From Muricauda sp. SCSIO 64092 (lineage in GTDB: Bacteria; Bacteroidota; Bacteroidia; Flavobacteriales; Flavobacteriaceae): a stretch of 64,000 nt of DNA. A program made the translations under genes and the position numbers. Below, one piece after another: positions 28,018 through 37,204 of the stretch (positions within the stretch are counted from its first letter, which is position 1; every line of letters starts with the position of its first letter). The stretch spans positions 1,550,001 through 1,614,000 of the forward strand of contig NZ_CP095413.1 of the NCBI RefSeq assembly GCF_023016285.1, written 5' to 3'. A model generated the notes under the pieces. That model was not told the origin of the DNA. It ran no database searches and worked only from the letters and a program-made list of their open reading frames with translations.

Positions 28018-31000
28018 TTAAAGTGATACGTTCAGGCCAAAGAGGATAGTCTTGGTCATATAGGCGCTGCTGAAAGAGTTTTGCAGCCCAGTTTCCGGGT
28101 CGGGCCCTTCATAATCCGTAAATATGAAAGGATTTTGGATATCCAACGAAAGACGAAGGCCATTCAATTTTATTTTCTCCAGCAATTCCCTTTGAAAGGT
28201 ATAGGAGAGCCCTATATTGCCAATCTTTACAAAATCAAATTCCTCGTAGTAATACTCCCCTGGATGCGCATAGTCCAGTGCAGGTCTACTTGCGTTAGGG
28301 TTATTGGGAGTCCAGTAATCCAGGTCCAGTTTATTGAATTTGGCCCCGTCATTTTGATAGGGTGCAAAGTTTTGGTAGAACTCAGAGTGGCCCAAAGTAC
28401 CTTGTCTTGTGTTCATTTGAACCCTAAATTCAAAGTTCTTATAGTAGAAGGTATTGGTCATACCCCCAATCCAATCGGGAGCGTTTGAACCAATGACCAC
28501 CTTATCATCATTGTTGATAAGACCATCATTATTTTGGTCAACAAATTTGAATTGCCCAGGTCTGGCTCCAAAAGTTTCCGCTTCAGCAGCTTCATCAAGT
28601 TGCCAAATCCCTTCATTTTCATAAGCAAAAATGGCGTCTACCGGTTGGCCTACCTGCAATACACCGTGACGCCCAAAGGGCACCATGTCCAAATCTCCGT
28701 CAATACGCAGGATTTCGTTTTTATTTCGGGCAAAATTCAGTTCTGTTCTCCACCTAAAATTCCTCGTTGATATGTTCAAACTAGTGAAAGACACTTCAAC
28801 ACCTCGGTTCCTTACCGAGCCAAAGTTGCCTATGGCGTCGTCAAAACCCGAAATATCAAACAATTCCCTATTAAAAATACTGCCATCGGTTTCCTTATTG
28901 TAGTAATCGATGGACAAGCCGACCCTGTTGGAGAACAGTCCAAAATCGAGACCAATATTAATTTCATCCGATACTTCCCAAGTCAAGTTTTGATTGGACA
29001 ACCTACGTACGGTTTGACTATTGGTAAGCTCATCACCGAACAAATAGGTAGAGCCGTTCAAGAAAGATAAGGATCCGTATGGGCTTACCGATTCTATATT
29101 GCCCGTTTGGCCGTAGCTCAATCGCAACTTAAGGTTGGACAACCAGTCGATGTCCTTGGCAAAATTCTCCTCGCCAATTCTCCAGGCAAAGGCGGCAGTG
29201 GGAAAGAAATCCCATTTATTGCCTTCGGCCAATCGCGAAGCACCATCATAACGGCCGGTCAAGGTAAACAAATATTTATCTTTGATGGAGTAGATAATCC
29301 TTCCCGTTAACGAGGCCAAATTCTCTTTTACAAAGAAGCTGTCATTATCCCGGATATCCAGTCCAGCTCCGGTATTAAAAAAGGAAAAATCGTCCGTACT
29401 AAAATTACGGGTCTGGATGTCGCTTCCCTCGGTTTCCCTTTGGTAGAGGGAGCCAATAACCGTTGCTTTAAGCTCATGGTCCTGGAAAGGGGTGAAATCC
29501 ATGTTTATAATATTGTCCCAGGCATAGGACACATCGGTAAAGGTGTTGTAGATAGAGCGTATCCTACTTGGATCATTTCTTGAAGATTTGGTAAGCAAAC
29601 CCCTATATTCGCCAAATCTGTTGCTACTCAGGTTGGGCGAGAATTGGGTTTTAAGGTTCATCCAAGGAAGTGGTTTGTACTCCAAAAAGACATTGGCAAT
29701 AATATCAAACCGTTTTGTGTTCACTGTCCATGCACCCTCCTTCTCAAACAAAGGATTGATAAATCGCTGATCCTGCTCATCGGGAATAAGGTCGATGGCC
29801 CCATTCTCATCAAAAGGGTTTACCGTTGGTGCCAAACGAAAGGAGCTCCTGAACAGTTCACGGCTGCCCTCTTCCCTCTCGGAAAAAGCCAGGTAGGTCT
29901 TAACGCCCAAGCTGAACTTGTCATTGACCTTCTTGGTCAAGGCACCCGTGAGGTTATACCTTTCAAATTGCTCGATACCCAGTACCCCTTCATCCTTCAG
30001 GTAGGCAATGGAAGCATTATATACCAAACCATTTTCACCCCCAGTTACCCCAAAAGTATGACTGGTCTGTATCCCGGTTTCCTGAAAGAGGTCAATCCAA
30101 TCGGTATAGGCCCTTTGGGCGACATTGTTGCGTTCCTCATCATCAACAAACTCGATAGTGAGATCGGGAACAATGGCATTGTAATCATCCACAGTTGGAT
30201 TGCCGGGAAACAATTGCCCAAAATCCCTTGCCCTGACCACATCCTCAACAAAGGCTACATATTCATCCCCATCGTAGAAGTCCGGAACGTTTACGGGAGA
30301 CCTAATACCAAAAGTGGCATCATAGGTAAACCTTGTAGGACCTTCCAATCCATTTTTGGTGGTGATAATGACCACCCCATTGGCACCCCTCGCTCCATAA
30401 ATGGCCGTGGAGGACGCATCCTTCAATACATCTATTTGTTGAATATCCGCAGGGTTCAATGCATTAATATTGTCAAAGAAGATGCCGTCCACCACATAAA
30501 GGGGTTGCGATAGATCACTGCCAGGGTCATCATTCACACCATCATTGCCCGCATTGTTGTTGGCCAAAGCGGTATTGCCCCTTACCAAAATGGACAAAGG
30601 TGCTCCAGGTTTATTGTTCAGAGTCCGTACGTCCACCCCGGCCAATCTGCCCTGAATGGCTTGGGCCACATCCGTTTTACGTTGCTCCACGACATCCTGG
30701 CTACCCAGGGATACCACGGAACCGGTAAGGTCTTTTCTGGTGGTGGTACCATAACCTATAACAACCACCTCGTCCAATCCTGTTGCCGAGGCCGATAGTT
30801 GTACGTTATAATTGGTGGAACCGTCCAGTTGAATTTCTTTGGATTCAAATCCAATATAGGAAACCACCAAAATGGCACTGTCATCCTGCACCGTAATGGT
30901 AAAGTTTCCGTCAAAATCTGTGACCACTCCATTATCGGTACCTTTCTCCAAAACACTGGCCCCGGGCAGTGGTACATTTTGGTCGTCAAGAACCACACCG

Positions 31001-31080
31001 GTCACAGTTTGCTGTCCCCATGAAATGGCTGTCATTCCCACAAAGAGCAACAGCCACAAAAAGATTGGTTTTTTCATCAT
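28018..31080 (-). CDS. SusC/RagA TonB-dependent outer-membrane transporter
   Basis: A 1020-residue outer-membrane protein. It has a signal peptide, a carboxypeptidase-D-like regulatory domain (VTGVVLDDQNVPLPGASV), the SusC signature around GLDEVVVIGYGTTTRKDLTGS with the TonB plug, then a long 22-strand barrel. It would import the bound oligosaccharide or glycolipid head group with TonB energy. It is the first gene of the locus. A Bacteroidota-type -7 box is seen upstream at 31109-31116 and two direct repeats lie further out. At ~1020 residues it is typical in length. Confidence 0.95.
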   Translation of the reverse strand: MMKKPIFLWLLLFVGMTAISWGQQTVTGVVLDDQNVPLPGASVLEKGTDNGVVTDFDGNFTITVQDDSAILVVSYIGFESKEIQLDGSTNYNVQLSASATGLDEVVVIGYGTTTRKDLTGSVVSLGSQDVVEQRKTDVAQAIQGRLAGVDVRTLNNKPGAPLSILVRGNTALANNNAGNDGVNDDPGSDLSQPLYVVDGIFFDNINALNPADIQQIDVLKDASSTAIYGARGANGVVIITTKNGLEGPTRFTYDATFGIRSPVNVPDFYDGDEYVAFVEDVVRARDFGQLFPGNPTVDDYNAIVPDLTIEFVDDEERNNVAQRAYTDWIDLFQETGIQTSHTFGVTGGENGLVYNASIAYLKDEGVLGIEQFERYNLTGALTKKVNDKFSLGVKTYLAFSEREEGSRELFRSSFRLAPTVNPFDENGAIDLIPDEQDQRFINPLFEKEGAWTVNTKRFDIIANVFLEYKPLPWMNLKTQFSPNLSSNRFGEYRGLLTKSSRNDPSRIRSIYNTFTDVSYAWDNIINMDFTPFQDHELKATVIGSLYQRETEGSDIQTRNFSTDDFSFFNTGAGLDIRDNDSFFVKENLASLTGRIIYSIKDKYLFTLTGRYDGASRLAEGNKWDFFPTAAFAWRIGEENFAKDIDWLSNLKLRLSYGQTGNIESVSPYGSLSFLNGSTYLFGDELTNSQTVRRLSNQNLTWEVSDEINIGLDFGLFSNRVGLSIDYYNKETDGSIFNRELFDISGFDDAIGNFGSVRNRGVEVSFTSLNISTRNFRWRTELNFARNKNEILRIDGDLDMVPFGRHGVLQVGQPVDAIFAYENEGIWQLDEAAEAETFGARPGQFKFVDQNNDGLINNDDKVVIGSNAPDWIGGMTNTFYYKNFEFRVQMNTRQGTLGHSEFYQNFAPYQNDGAKFNKLDLDYWTPNNPNASRPALDYAHPGEYYYEEFDFVKIGNIGLSYTFQRELLEKIKLNGLRLSLDIQNPFIFTDYEGPDPETGLQNSFSSAYMTKTILFGLNVSL

Positions 31081-31108
31081 AAAAAGCTTAGTTATATATT
31101 CAGTTGAT

Positions 31109-31116
31109 CAAACTTA
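31109..31116 (-). promoter_or_regulatory. Candidate Bacteroidota -7 promoter box for susC
   Basis: The minus strand reads TAAGTTTG, an exact match to the TAnnTTTG consensus for the Bacteroidota primary sigma factor, 29 bp before the susC start codon. No convincing TTG element lies at the expected ~-33 spacing, which would fit an activator-dependent promoter. Confidence 0.5.
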
Positions 31117-31243
31117 ACTGCGCCCTTGCCATATCGTAATGGACATTTTTGCCAAAAAAATGGATAAATCCATCAATTGCTCATTTTTGGTATTCAAGCT
31201 GTCCATGAAAAAGGGCTTTGCACCATACTATTATGAACCTTTT

Positions 31244-31280
31244 GAACAGTATGGGAGTGCTACTCTTGTTCGAACAGTAT
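31244..31280. promoter_or_regulatory. Direct repeats upstream of susC, candidate regulator sites
   Basis: GAACAGTAT occurs at 31244-31252 and again at 31272-31280, 28 bp start to start, about 165 bp upstream of susC. The first also forms a CATACT / AGTATG dyad with 31223-31228. The rest of 31117-31337 holds no gene that I can see. These are candidate HTCS sites, unproven. Confidence 0.35.
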
Positions 31281-31337
31281 TTTTAAGGACGTATGCCCAT
31301 GGGAAACATCCTGGAGCAACCACAAACAGTACATTTT

Positions 31338-31589
31338 TTTAGAGCCTGTTTGGGAATTTGTCAATTGTTTTCTTATGTCCCTTTTTGCGGCCAGCGCACC
31401 ATCTGGCCCCTCTTTTAAAGGCCAAACCGTTGGCCTTTTCTTTCGGTCCTGTTAGAATTTTGGTCCATAACTATGGCCATGCATTTCCATCGCCCCGGCC
31501 CGCCCACAGCTTTCGCTATGTCGTGCCTCGTTCCGCACTAAAAATGGCCTATAACAATTCCAATCACAAACTCCCAAACAGGCTCTAAA
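31338..31589. mobile_element. MITE-like element with 23-bp terminal inverted repeats
   Basis: A 252-bp unit bounded by terminal inverted repeats that match at 22 of 23 positions (TTTAGAGCCTGTTTGGGA at the left end, its complement at the right). The interior has no coding frame of note and is G/C-richer than its surroundings. No transposase is present in the window, so it is probably non-autonomous. It lies between the susC upstream region and the restriction island, at a junction of base composition. Confidence 0.65.
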
Positions 31590-31595
31590 GAATAT

Positions 31596-31898
31596 ATGGG
31601 ACTATTAACTTCTGCAATGGAAGCTTTCCGTGATGATGCCTACAGATTAGAAGCTATCAACGAGAATATAAAAGATGTAAAGATTTCCATTGACCTAAAA
31701 AAAATTAAAGCTGTCTTAAAAGAACATAGCAAGCAATTGGAAAGCTAAAGGGAGCATCAGGAACGGTTTTACAATCGAATGGCATCCCTCTTTCAAACAG
31801 CAGGGGTATATCCCAAATGGGCGGTTATCACTTTTGTTGTTACCATTATTGTTTCCATTAGCTGCATTTTTTTCCTGTTTACTTCAATGTACAGTTGA
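31596..31898 (+). pseudogene. DUF6730-like mobilisation-associated protein, interrupted by an in-frame stop
   Basis: A single reading frame runs from ATG 31596 to TGA 31896-31898 but is broken by TAA at 31746-31748. The first 50 codons give an amphipathic coiled-coil (KDVKISIDLKKIKAVLKEH). After the stop the same frame continues with HQERFYNRMASLF, PKWAVITFVV and a transmembrane segment. This layout recalls DUF6730 proteins found beside relaxase genes of Bacteroidota mobilisable elements; the family call is from memory. It is either a decayed remnant or two very short genes. Confidence 0.5.
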
Positions 31899-31958
31899 AT
31901 TAAATCGTTTATTTTGAACTATCTACCATCAGAAGGTTAATAATCTAACAAATAATAT

Positions 31959-32588
31959 ATGGAGGTTACAATGAACAACCAACAATTGAGAGAATACTGC
32001 CATAAAAACCAAATTATAGTTGGTCTACACTCAATAGCATCAAACGATTATATTGCAGCTAGATGTTGTTTTTATAATGAAATGCTTGACCAAGCATATA
32101 TTTTGGCCTCTCAAGCCATTGAAAAGGAACTAAAATGTATGCTGTTATTAATGGATGAAGACACTGATTTAAACAATATTAAATCTCACTCTCACGATTT
32201 GGAGAAGTTAATGGATAAAATCCAATCCGTTAAAGATATGGGGCTGCAAGCTTTCAATGACATCAATGAAAGGTTGAATGAAACATATTTAATGTTTAGA
32301 TATCCCGATAACTTCATCAAAAAAATGAATGGGTATAAAAAATATAGCCATGGAGGCGAAGAAATAAATGAAATAGACAAGTACTTTATCCATTTATTGG
32401 ATACTATCCCATTACCCCCAGAAGTCAAATATAGAACGGGGTTTCTTGTTACGGCCTTTCGAGAAGAAACCTATGGCATTCAACCTACTGTATGGGCAAA
32501 ACACAATAATTTAAGTTTTAACCAAAACAAAAAGAGATGGTACAATGAGTATCTCTTGATAAAAAAACATCTTTACTCTTCTCAGTAA
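31959..32588 (+). CDS. HEPN-domain protein
   Basis: A 209-residue helical protein. The N-terminal half has the HEPN pattern: AARCCFYNEMLDQAYILASQAIEKELKCMLLL, followed by SHSHDLEKLM. HEPN domains are nucleotide-binding, and some are RNases in toxin systems, but the RxxxxH RNase motif is not evident here. The C-terminal 80 residues are uncharacterised. There is no nucleotidyltransferase (MNT) partner next to it. It stands between a mobile-element remnant and an XRE/restriction operon, so a defence or abortive role is possible but unproven. The start could also be the ATG at 31971. Confidence 0.65.
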   Translation: MEVTMNNQQLREYCHKNQIIVGLHSIASNDYIAARCCFYNEMLDQAYILASQAIEKELKCMLLLMDEDTDLNNIKSHSHDLEKLMDKIQSVKDMGLQAFNDINERLNETYLMFRYPDNFIKKMNGYKKYSHGGEEINEIDKYFIHLLDTIPLPPEVKYRTGFLVTAFREETYGIQPTVWAKHNNLSFNQNKKRWYNEYLLIKKHLYSSQ

Positions 32589-32793
32589 TAGATTATTGGA
32601 TAAAATAGATTTGCAATACGCTTAGCAAAAATTTCTTCATTTACGGATTTCCTCTTTTTAGTTTGCTTTTAATTGTTTAAACTGGACAAAATTCGACAAG
32701 TCATTAATTGAAACGTCAAAATTTGATTAGCCATCAAATGTTTTGAAGGTTCAATTTGACAGGAGAATATTTATTAATAGCAAATCAAAGGTC

Positions 32794-33084
32794 ATGAAGT
32801 TAGGGAATCGCATTAAAGCGTTACGGGAAAGTCAAGGTTTGTTGCAACGGCAAATCTCGGCGCAGTTGGAAATTGACACACCTATGTTCAGTAAAATAGA
32901 ACGTGGTGAGCGCAGAGCAAAACGGGAACAGGTGATAAAAATGGCTGAGATATTAAATACCAATTCAGAAGAACTATTGACCCTTTGGCTAACCGACCAG
33001 GTATTAGAGGTGGTCACCGATGAAAATCAGGCTTTGCAAGCCTTGCAACTAGCGGCAAAAGATATTAAGACAAATAAAAAATAA
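32794..33084 (+). CDS. XRE-family HTH regulator of the restriction-modification operon
   Basis: About 96 residues from ATG 32794. An in-frame ATG 51 bp earlier adds a poorly conserved extension and is less likely. A Cro/CI-type helix-turn-helix covers residues 3-60 (LGNRIKALRESQGLLQRQIS, then FSKIERGERRA), followed by a short helical tail. It ends 13 bp before hsdM. By position it resembles controller proteins that time methylase and nuclease expression; this is inference. Confidence 0.8.
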   Translation: MKLGNRIKALRESQGLLQRQISAQLEIDTPMFSKIERGERRAKREQVIKMAEILNTNSEELLTLWLTDQVLEVVTDENQALQALQLAAKDIKTNKK

Positions 33085-33097
33085 GGCAACACCATAT

Positions 33098-34672
33098 ATG
33101 GCAAAAAAGAAAGTCGAAAAGACAAAGACGATTGAAGAAACCCTTTGGCAATCGTGTGATAAATTAAGAGGTTCCGTAGAGCCCTCGGAATATAAACATG
33201 TGGTCTTGGGACTTATTTTCCTAAAATTCACCAGCGATAAATTTGAAGAACGCAGGGCAACGTTAATTACTGAAGGCAAAGAAAAATATGTAGAAATGAA
33301 AGATTTCTACAATATGAAAAATGTCTTCTTTCTGGAAGAAGTTTCCCGTTGGTCATACATCAGTAAAAATGCCAAGCAAGATGATATTGCCATAAAAATA
33401 GATACGGCACTACATACCATTGAAAAGAACAACCCCTCATTACGAGGTGCTTTACCTGACAACTACTTTTCACGGTTGGGGCTGGACAAATCCAAATTAG
33501 CATCCCTATTGGACAAAATCAATGAAATTGATACCCTAAAAAATAACGGTCAAGATATTGTGGGACGTGTTTATGAATACTTCCTGTCAAAATTTGCGAT
33601 CAAGGAAGGAAAGGGAAAAGGGGAATTCTATACCCCAAAAAGTATTGTAAACCTTATTGCTGAAATGATAGAGCCGTACAAAGGTATTATCTATGACCCA
33701 GCCTGTGGTTCAGGGGGTATGTTTGTACAGTCCATAAAGTTTATAGAAAGCCATCACGGCAATAAAAAAGAGGTGTCCATTTATGGGCAGGAATACACCA
33801 ATACCACTTACAAACTGGCAAAGATGAACTTGGCCATCCGGGGTATTTCGGCAAACCTTGGTGAAAAAGCTGCCGATACCTTTGCAGATGACCAGCATAA
33901 AGACTTAAAGGCTGACTTTATCATGGCCAATCCACCTTTTAACCAAAAGGACTGGAGAGGCGCAGATGAACTGTTGGACGACCCCCGTTGGAAGGGTTAT
34001 GAGGTACCTCCTAAGAGCAATGCCAATTATGGCTGGATTTTAAATATGGTGAGCAAACTTTCTGAAAACGGAGTAGCAGGATTTATTTTGGCTAATGGTG
34101 CTTTATCAGGTGGCGGAGAAGAATATAAGATTCGTAAAAAGCTTATTGAAAATGGAATTGTGGAAGCTATAGCCGTGTTGCCACAAAATATGTTCTATAC
34201 AACCAATATCAGTGTTACACTTTGGATTTTAAACAACAATAAAAAGGAAAGAACACTACAACTTCCCGATACTATACGGAATTATAGAAACCGGAAGGAA
34301 GAAGTGCTGTTTTTGGATTTAAGAGAAATTGGAGAACCTTTTGAAAAGAAGTTCATCCAATTCTCCGATGGCCCCACTGGCCATGTTAAACAAATTGCAG
34401 ATACGTATCATAGCTGGCAGCAGAAAGATTTCGGCTATAAAGACAAACCGGAATTTTGTTATTCAGCTACAAAGCAAGAGATTATTGACAAGGATTATTC
34501 TCTGGTTCCAAGCAAGTATATTGAGTTTGTAAACCGGGACGAGAATATTGATTTTGATGAGAAGATGGTGTCCTTGCAGTCTGAACTTAAATACCTATTA
34601 AAGCAAGAAGCGGCATCAAAGCAAGAATTGTTGGGTGTTTTTAAAGAACTAGGATATGAAATCGAATTATAG
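33098..34672 (+). CDS. hsdM: Type I restriction-modification system, methyltransferase subunit
   Basis: A 524-residue HsdM. The N-terminal helical HsdM_N domain (about 8-140) is followed by an N6-adenine methyltransferase core. The SAM-binding motif DPACGSGGMF lies near residue 200 and the catalytic NPPF near 278. GEFYTPKSIVNL, typical of HsdM, is also present. It methylates adenine in the target set by HsdS. It overlaps hsdS by 17 bp, so the two are translationally coupled. The surrounding block is A/T-rich relative to the rest of the window, which suggests horizontal acquisition. Confidence 0.95.
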   Translation: MAKKKVEKTKTIEETLWQSCDKLRGSVEPSEYKHVVLGLIFLKFTSDKFEERRATLITEGKEKYVEMKDFYNMKNVFFLEEVSRWSYISKNAKQDDIAIKIDTALHTIEKNNPSLRGALPDNYFSRLGLDKSKLASLLDKINEIDTLKNNGQDIVGRVYEYFLSKFAIKEGKGKGEFYTPKSIVNLIAEMIEPYKGIIYDPACGSGGMFVQSIKFIESHHGNKKEVSIYGQEYTNTTYKLAKMNLAIRGISANLGEKAADTFADDQHKDLKADFIMANPPFNQKDWRGADELLDDPRWKGYEVPPKSNANYGWILNMVSKLSENGVAGFILANGALSGGGEEYKIRKKLIENGIVEAIAVLPQNMFYTTNISVTLWILNNNKKERTLQLPDTIRNYRNRKEEVLFLDLREIGEPFEKKFIQFSDGPTGHVKQIADTYHSWQQKDFGYKDKPEFCYSATKQEIIDKDYSLVPSKYIEFVNRDENIDFDEKMVSLQSELKYLLKQEAASKQELLGVFKELGYEIEL

Positions 34673-35882
34673 AAGAATAGGCGATTTCATAGAACTGGTT
34701 GACGAAAGGAACAAAAATCTTTCGGTTACTACCTTATTAGGTTTAAGCATTTCAAAAGAGTTTATTCCCTCTGTTGCGAATACAGTTGGAACAAACATGA
34801 AAAACTACAAAATCATACGAAGGGGACAATTTGCTTGCAGCGTTATGCAGGTTCGTAGGGATAAAAAAATGCCTGTTGCTTTATTAAAGGATTATGATGA
34901 AGCTATCATTTCCCAGGCGTACCCGGTTTTTCAAATTAAAGATAAAAATGAATTACTACCGGAATACCTTATGATGTGGTTCTCTAGGTCAGAATTTGAT
35001 AGAGAAGCTTGTTTTTATGCGGTTGGAGGTGTACGTGGTAGTTTGGAGTGGGAAGATTTTGAAGATATGCAGCTGCCCGTTCCCTCAATGGAAAGCCAAA
35101 AAGAAATCGTTAAAGAATATAATACCGTTGTAAATCACATCAAACTCAACGAACAGTTTAACAAAAAACTGGAAGAAACTGCCCAAACTTTATATAAGCA
35201 CTGGTTTGTAGATTTTGAGTTTCCAGCATATTTAAGTGGTACCCTGAGCGGAGCCGAAGGGTATAAATCTTCGGGTGGTAAGATGGTTTATAATGCCGAG
35301 TTGGATAAGGAGATTCCTATTGAGTGGGAGGTTATGAGCTTAGATAATTTTTGTGATTGCTTAGATAATTTAAGAAAACCTCTTTCAGGAGAAGAAAGAG
35401 ATAAAATACCTGGAGCTTACCCTTATTATGGAGCAATGTCCATTATAGATTATATAGACGATTTTATTTATGACGGTATTTTTCTTTTAGTATCTGAGGA
35501 TGGAGCTAATGTTGTAGACAAAAAAGGAAGGCCAGCGACACAATACGTGTGGGGAAAGTTCTGGTTAAACAACCATGCACATATAATAAAGGGAAAAGAC
35601 TCCTACTCTACCGAGTTTCTGAAAGTTGCTCTTTCTTTTATAAATGCTTCTCATTTAGTGACCGGTGCGGCGCAACCAAAAATTAATCAAAGAAATTTAA
35701 TGAGTATAAATCTTCTAAAATCTAATGACAAAATTCTTAATTCGTTCGATAATTTAATTCAACCAATATTTAAGAGAATTGTTTCTAATTCAGAGGAAAT
35801 AAGATTATTAAAAGAAACTAATGATTTACTTCTATCCAAAATGACCAGGATTAAGGCTGAAAAAGAAATGGTAAACTTATAA
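34656..35882 (+). CDS. hsdS: Type I restriction-modification system, specificity subunit
   Basis: A 408-residue HsdS with two target-recognition domains (about residues 3-150 and 225-385). They are separated and followed by the conserved helical spacers (LNEQFNKKLEETAQTLYKHWFVDFEF, then EEIRLLKETNDLLLSKM). This full two-TRD layout implies a bipartite DNA target, which cannot be read from sequence. The second half is noticeably more A/T-rich in codon use than the first, compatible with TRD exchange. Confidence 0.9.
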   Translation: MKSNYRRIGDFIELVDERNKNLSVTTLLGLSISKEFIPSVANTVGTNMKNYKIIRRGQFACSVMQVRRDKKMPVALLKDYDEAIISQAYPVFQIKDKNELLPEYLMMWFSRSEFDREACFYAVGGVRGSLEWEDFEDMQLPVPSMESQKEIVKEYNTVVNHIKLNEQFNKKLEETAQTLYKHWFVDFEFPAYLSGTLSGAEGYKSSGGKMVYNAELDKEIPIEWEVMSLDNFCDCLDNLRKPLSGEERDKIPGAYPYYGAMSIIDYIDDFIYDGIFLLVSEDGANVVDKKGRPATQYVWGKFWLNNHAHIIKGKDSYSTEFLKVALSFINASHLVTGAAQPKINQRNLMSINLLKSNDKILNSFDNLIQPIFKRIVSNSEEIRLLKETNDLLLSKMTRIKAEKEMVNL

Positions 35883-35890
35883 TTAAAAAC

Positions 35891-37204
35891 ATGCCCGAAA
35901 CCCAAAACATAGAATATAAACAAAGTTGGCATGACGATTACCTAAAATGGGTATGTGGTTTTGCCAATGCCATTGGCGGTAAAATATACATTGGCAAAGA
36001 TGATAACGGAACTATTGTTGGTGTTGATGGGGTTAAAAACTTAATGGAATCCATACCACAAAAAATACAAAACCACTTAGGTATTATCTGTGATATCAAT
36101 ACCATAGCCGATAATGGAAAAGAGTGCATTGAAATTATAGTGCAACCCTATTCTGTTCCGGTATCGTTAAGAGGACGGTATTACTATCGCTCTGGAAGTG
36201 TAAAAACGGAGCTAACAGGGATTGAATTAAATGAATTCTTGTTAAAAAAGGCGGGAAAAACATGGGATGCTATTATTGAGAATGGGGCAACGATTGAAGA
36301 CATTGAAGATTTAAGCATTGCCCGTTTTTTAAATGATGCAGATAAAAGTGGGCGAATGCCTGCAAGCCACGATTTAACCAATCAAGAATTGTTGGAAAAA
36401 CTACGCTTAATGCAAGATGGCAAAATTAAGCGTGGTGCACTCATTTTATTTGGAAAAGACCCAAACAAATTTTATCCAAATGTGGCGGTGCAAATTGGTC
36501 GTTTTGGAAAAGATGATGCCGACCTTCGTTTCCAGGAACAGTTGGAAGGGAATATTAGCTGGCTATTGGTAAGAGTTCCCCAACTATTGAATGAAAAGTT
36601 TTTGACCAAACAGATTAGTTTTGAGGGATTACAAAGGATAGAAAAAGGAGAATACCCTGTAGCAGCCATCCGGGAGATGTTATTGAATGCCATGGTGCAT
36701 AGAACTTATATGAGGGCAAAAATTCAAATGCGGGTATATGATAATATACTCTCTATTTGGAACGAAGGAGCTTTGCCTGAAGGATTGGACGAAGAAAGCT
36801 TAAAAGTGCATCATGTTTCCAAACCACGAAACCCATTGATTGCCGATGTGTGCTTTAAAGCAGGATATATTGATTCCTGGGGACGTGGAACATTAAAAAT
36901 AATTAACTCCTGTAAAGAGGCCGGACTTCCGGAACCCGAAATCAAAGAGTTTAATGGAGGGGTTTTGGTAACGCTTTACAAAGACCATCTTTCCGAAGAA
37001 CAATTAAAACAATTAGGTTTATCGGAAAGGCAGATTAAAGCCATGCAATATGTAAAGGAAAATGGAAAGATAACCAATAAAGAATATCAAGAGTTGAACG
37101 ATGTATCTAGAATAACGGCAACCAGAGACTTGAAAGAATTAGTTGAAAAGACTGTTTTGAGACCATCAAGTTTAAAAGGAGCTGGTTCTTATTATGAAAT
37201 TTGA
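35891..37204 (+). CDS. AlbA_2/Schlafen-type ATP-binding protein inserted in the type I operon
   Basis: A 437-residue protein. The N-terminal AlbA_2 (Schlafen AAA_4) domain starts NIEYKQSWHDDYLKWVCGFAN and has GGKIYIGKDDNGTIVGV. A GHKL-like HATPase_c_4 region follows (REMLLNAMVHRTYM, then DSWGRGTLKII), and a winged-helix tail (ERQIKAMQYVKENGKITNKEYQ) closes the protein. Such proteins often sit inside type I loci of Bacteroidota, and their function is unsettled (regulation or anti-phage). It begins 8 bp after hsdS and lies between hsdS and hsdR. Confidence 0.8.
   Translation: MPETQNIEYKQSWHDDYLKWVCGFANAIGGKIYIGKDDNGTIVGVDGVKNLMESIPQKIQNHLGIICDINTIADNGKECIEIIVQPYSVPVSLRGRYYYRSGSVKTELTGIELNEFLLKKAGKTWDAIIENGATIEDIEDLSIARFLNDADKSGRMPASHDLTNQELLEKLRLMQDGKIKRGALILFGKDPNKFYPNVAVQIGRFGKDDADLRFQEQLEGNISWLLVRVPQLLNEKFLTKQISFEGLQRIEKGEYPVAAIREMLLNAMVHRTYMRAKIQMRVYDNILSIWNEGALPEGLDEESLKVHHVSKPRNPLIADVCFKAGYIDSWGRGTLKIINSCKEAGLPEPEIKEFNGGVLVTLYKDHLSEEQLKQLGLSERQIKAMQYVKENGKITNKEYQELNDVSRITATRDLKELVEKTVLRPSSLKGAGSYYEI

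Noticed and set aside
29644..30513. 289-residue plus-strand open frame opposite susC
   Set aside because: It is antisense to a strongly conserved SusC gene, has no signal or domain motif, and reads as codon-position shadow.
31358..31588. 76-residue frame inside the MITE-like element
   Set aside because: Lies wholly between the terminal inverted repeats of a non-coding element and shows no family motif.
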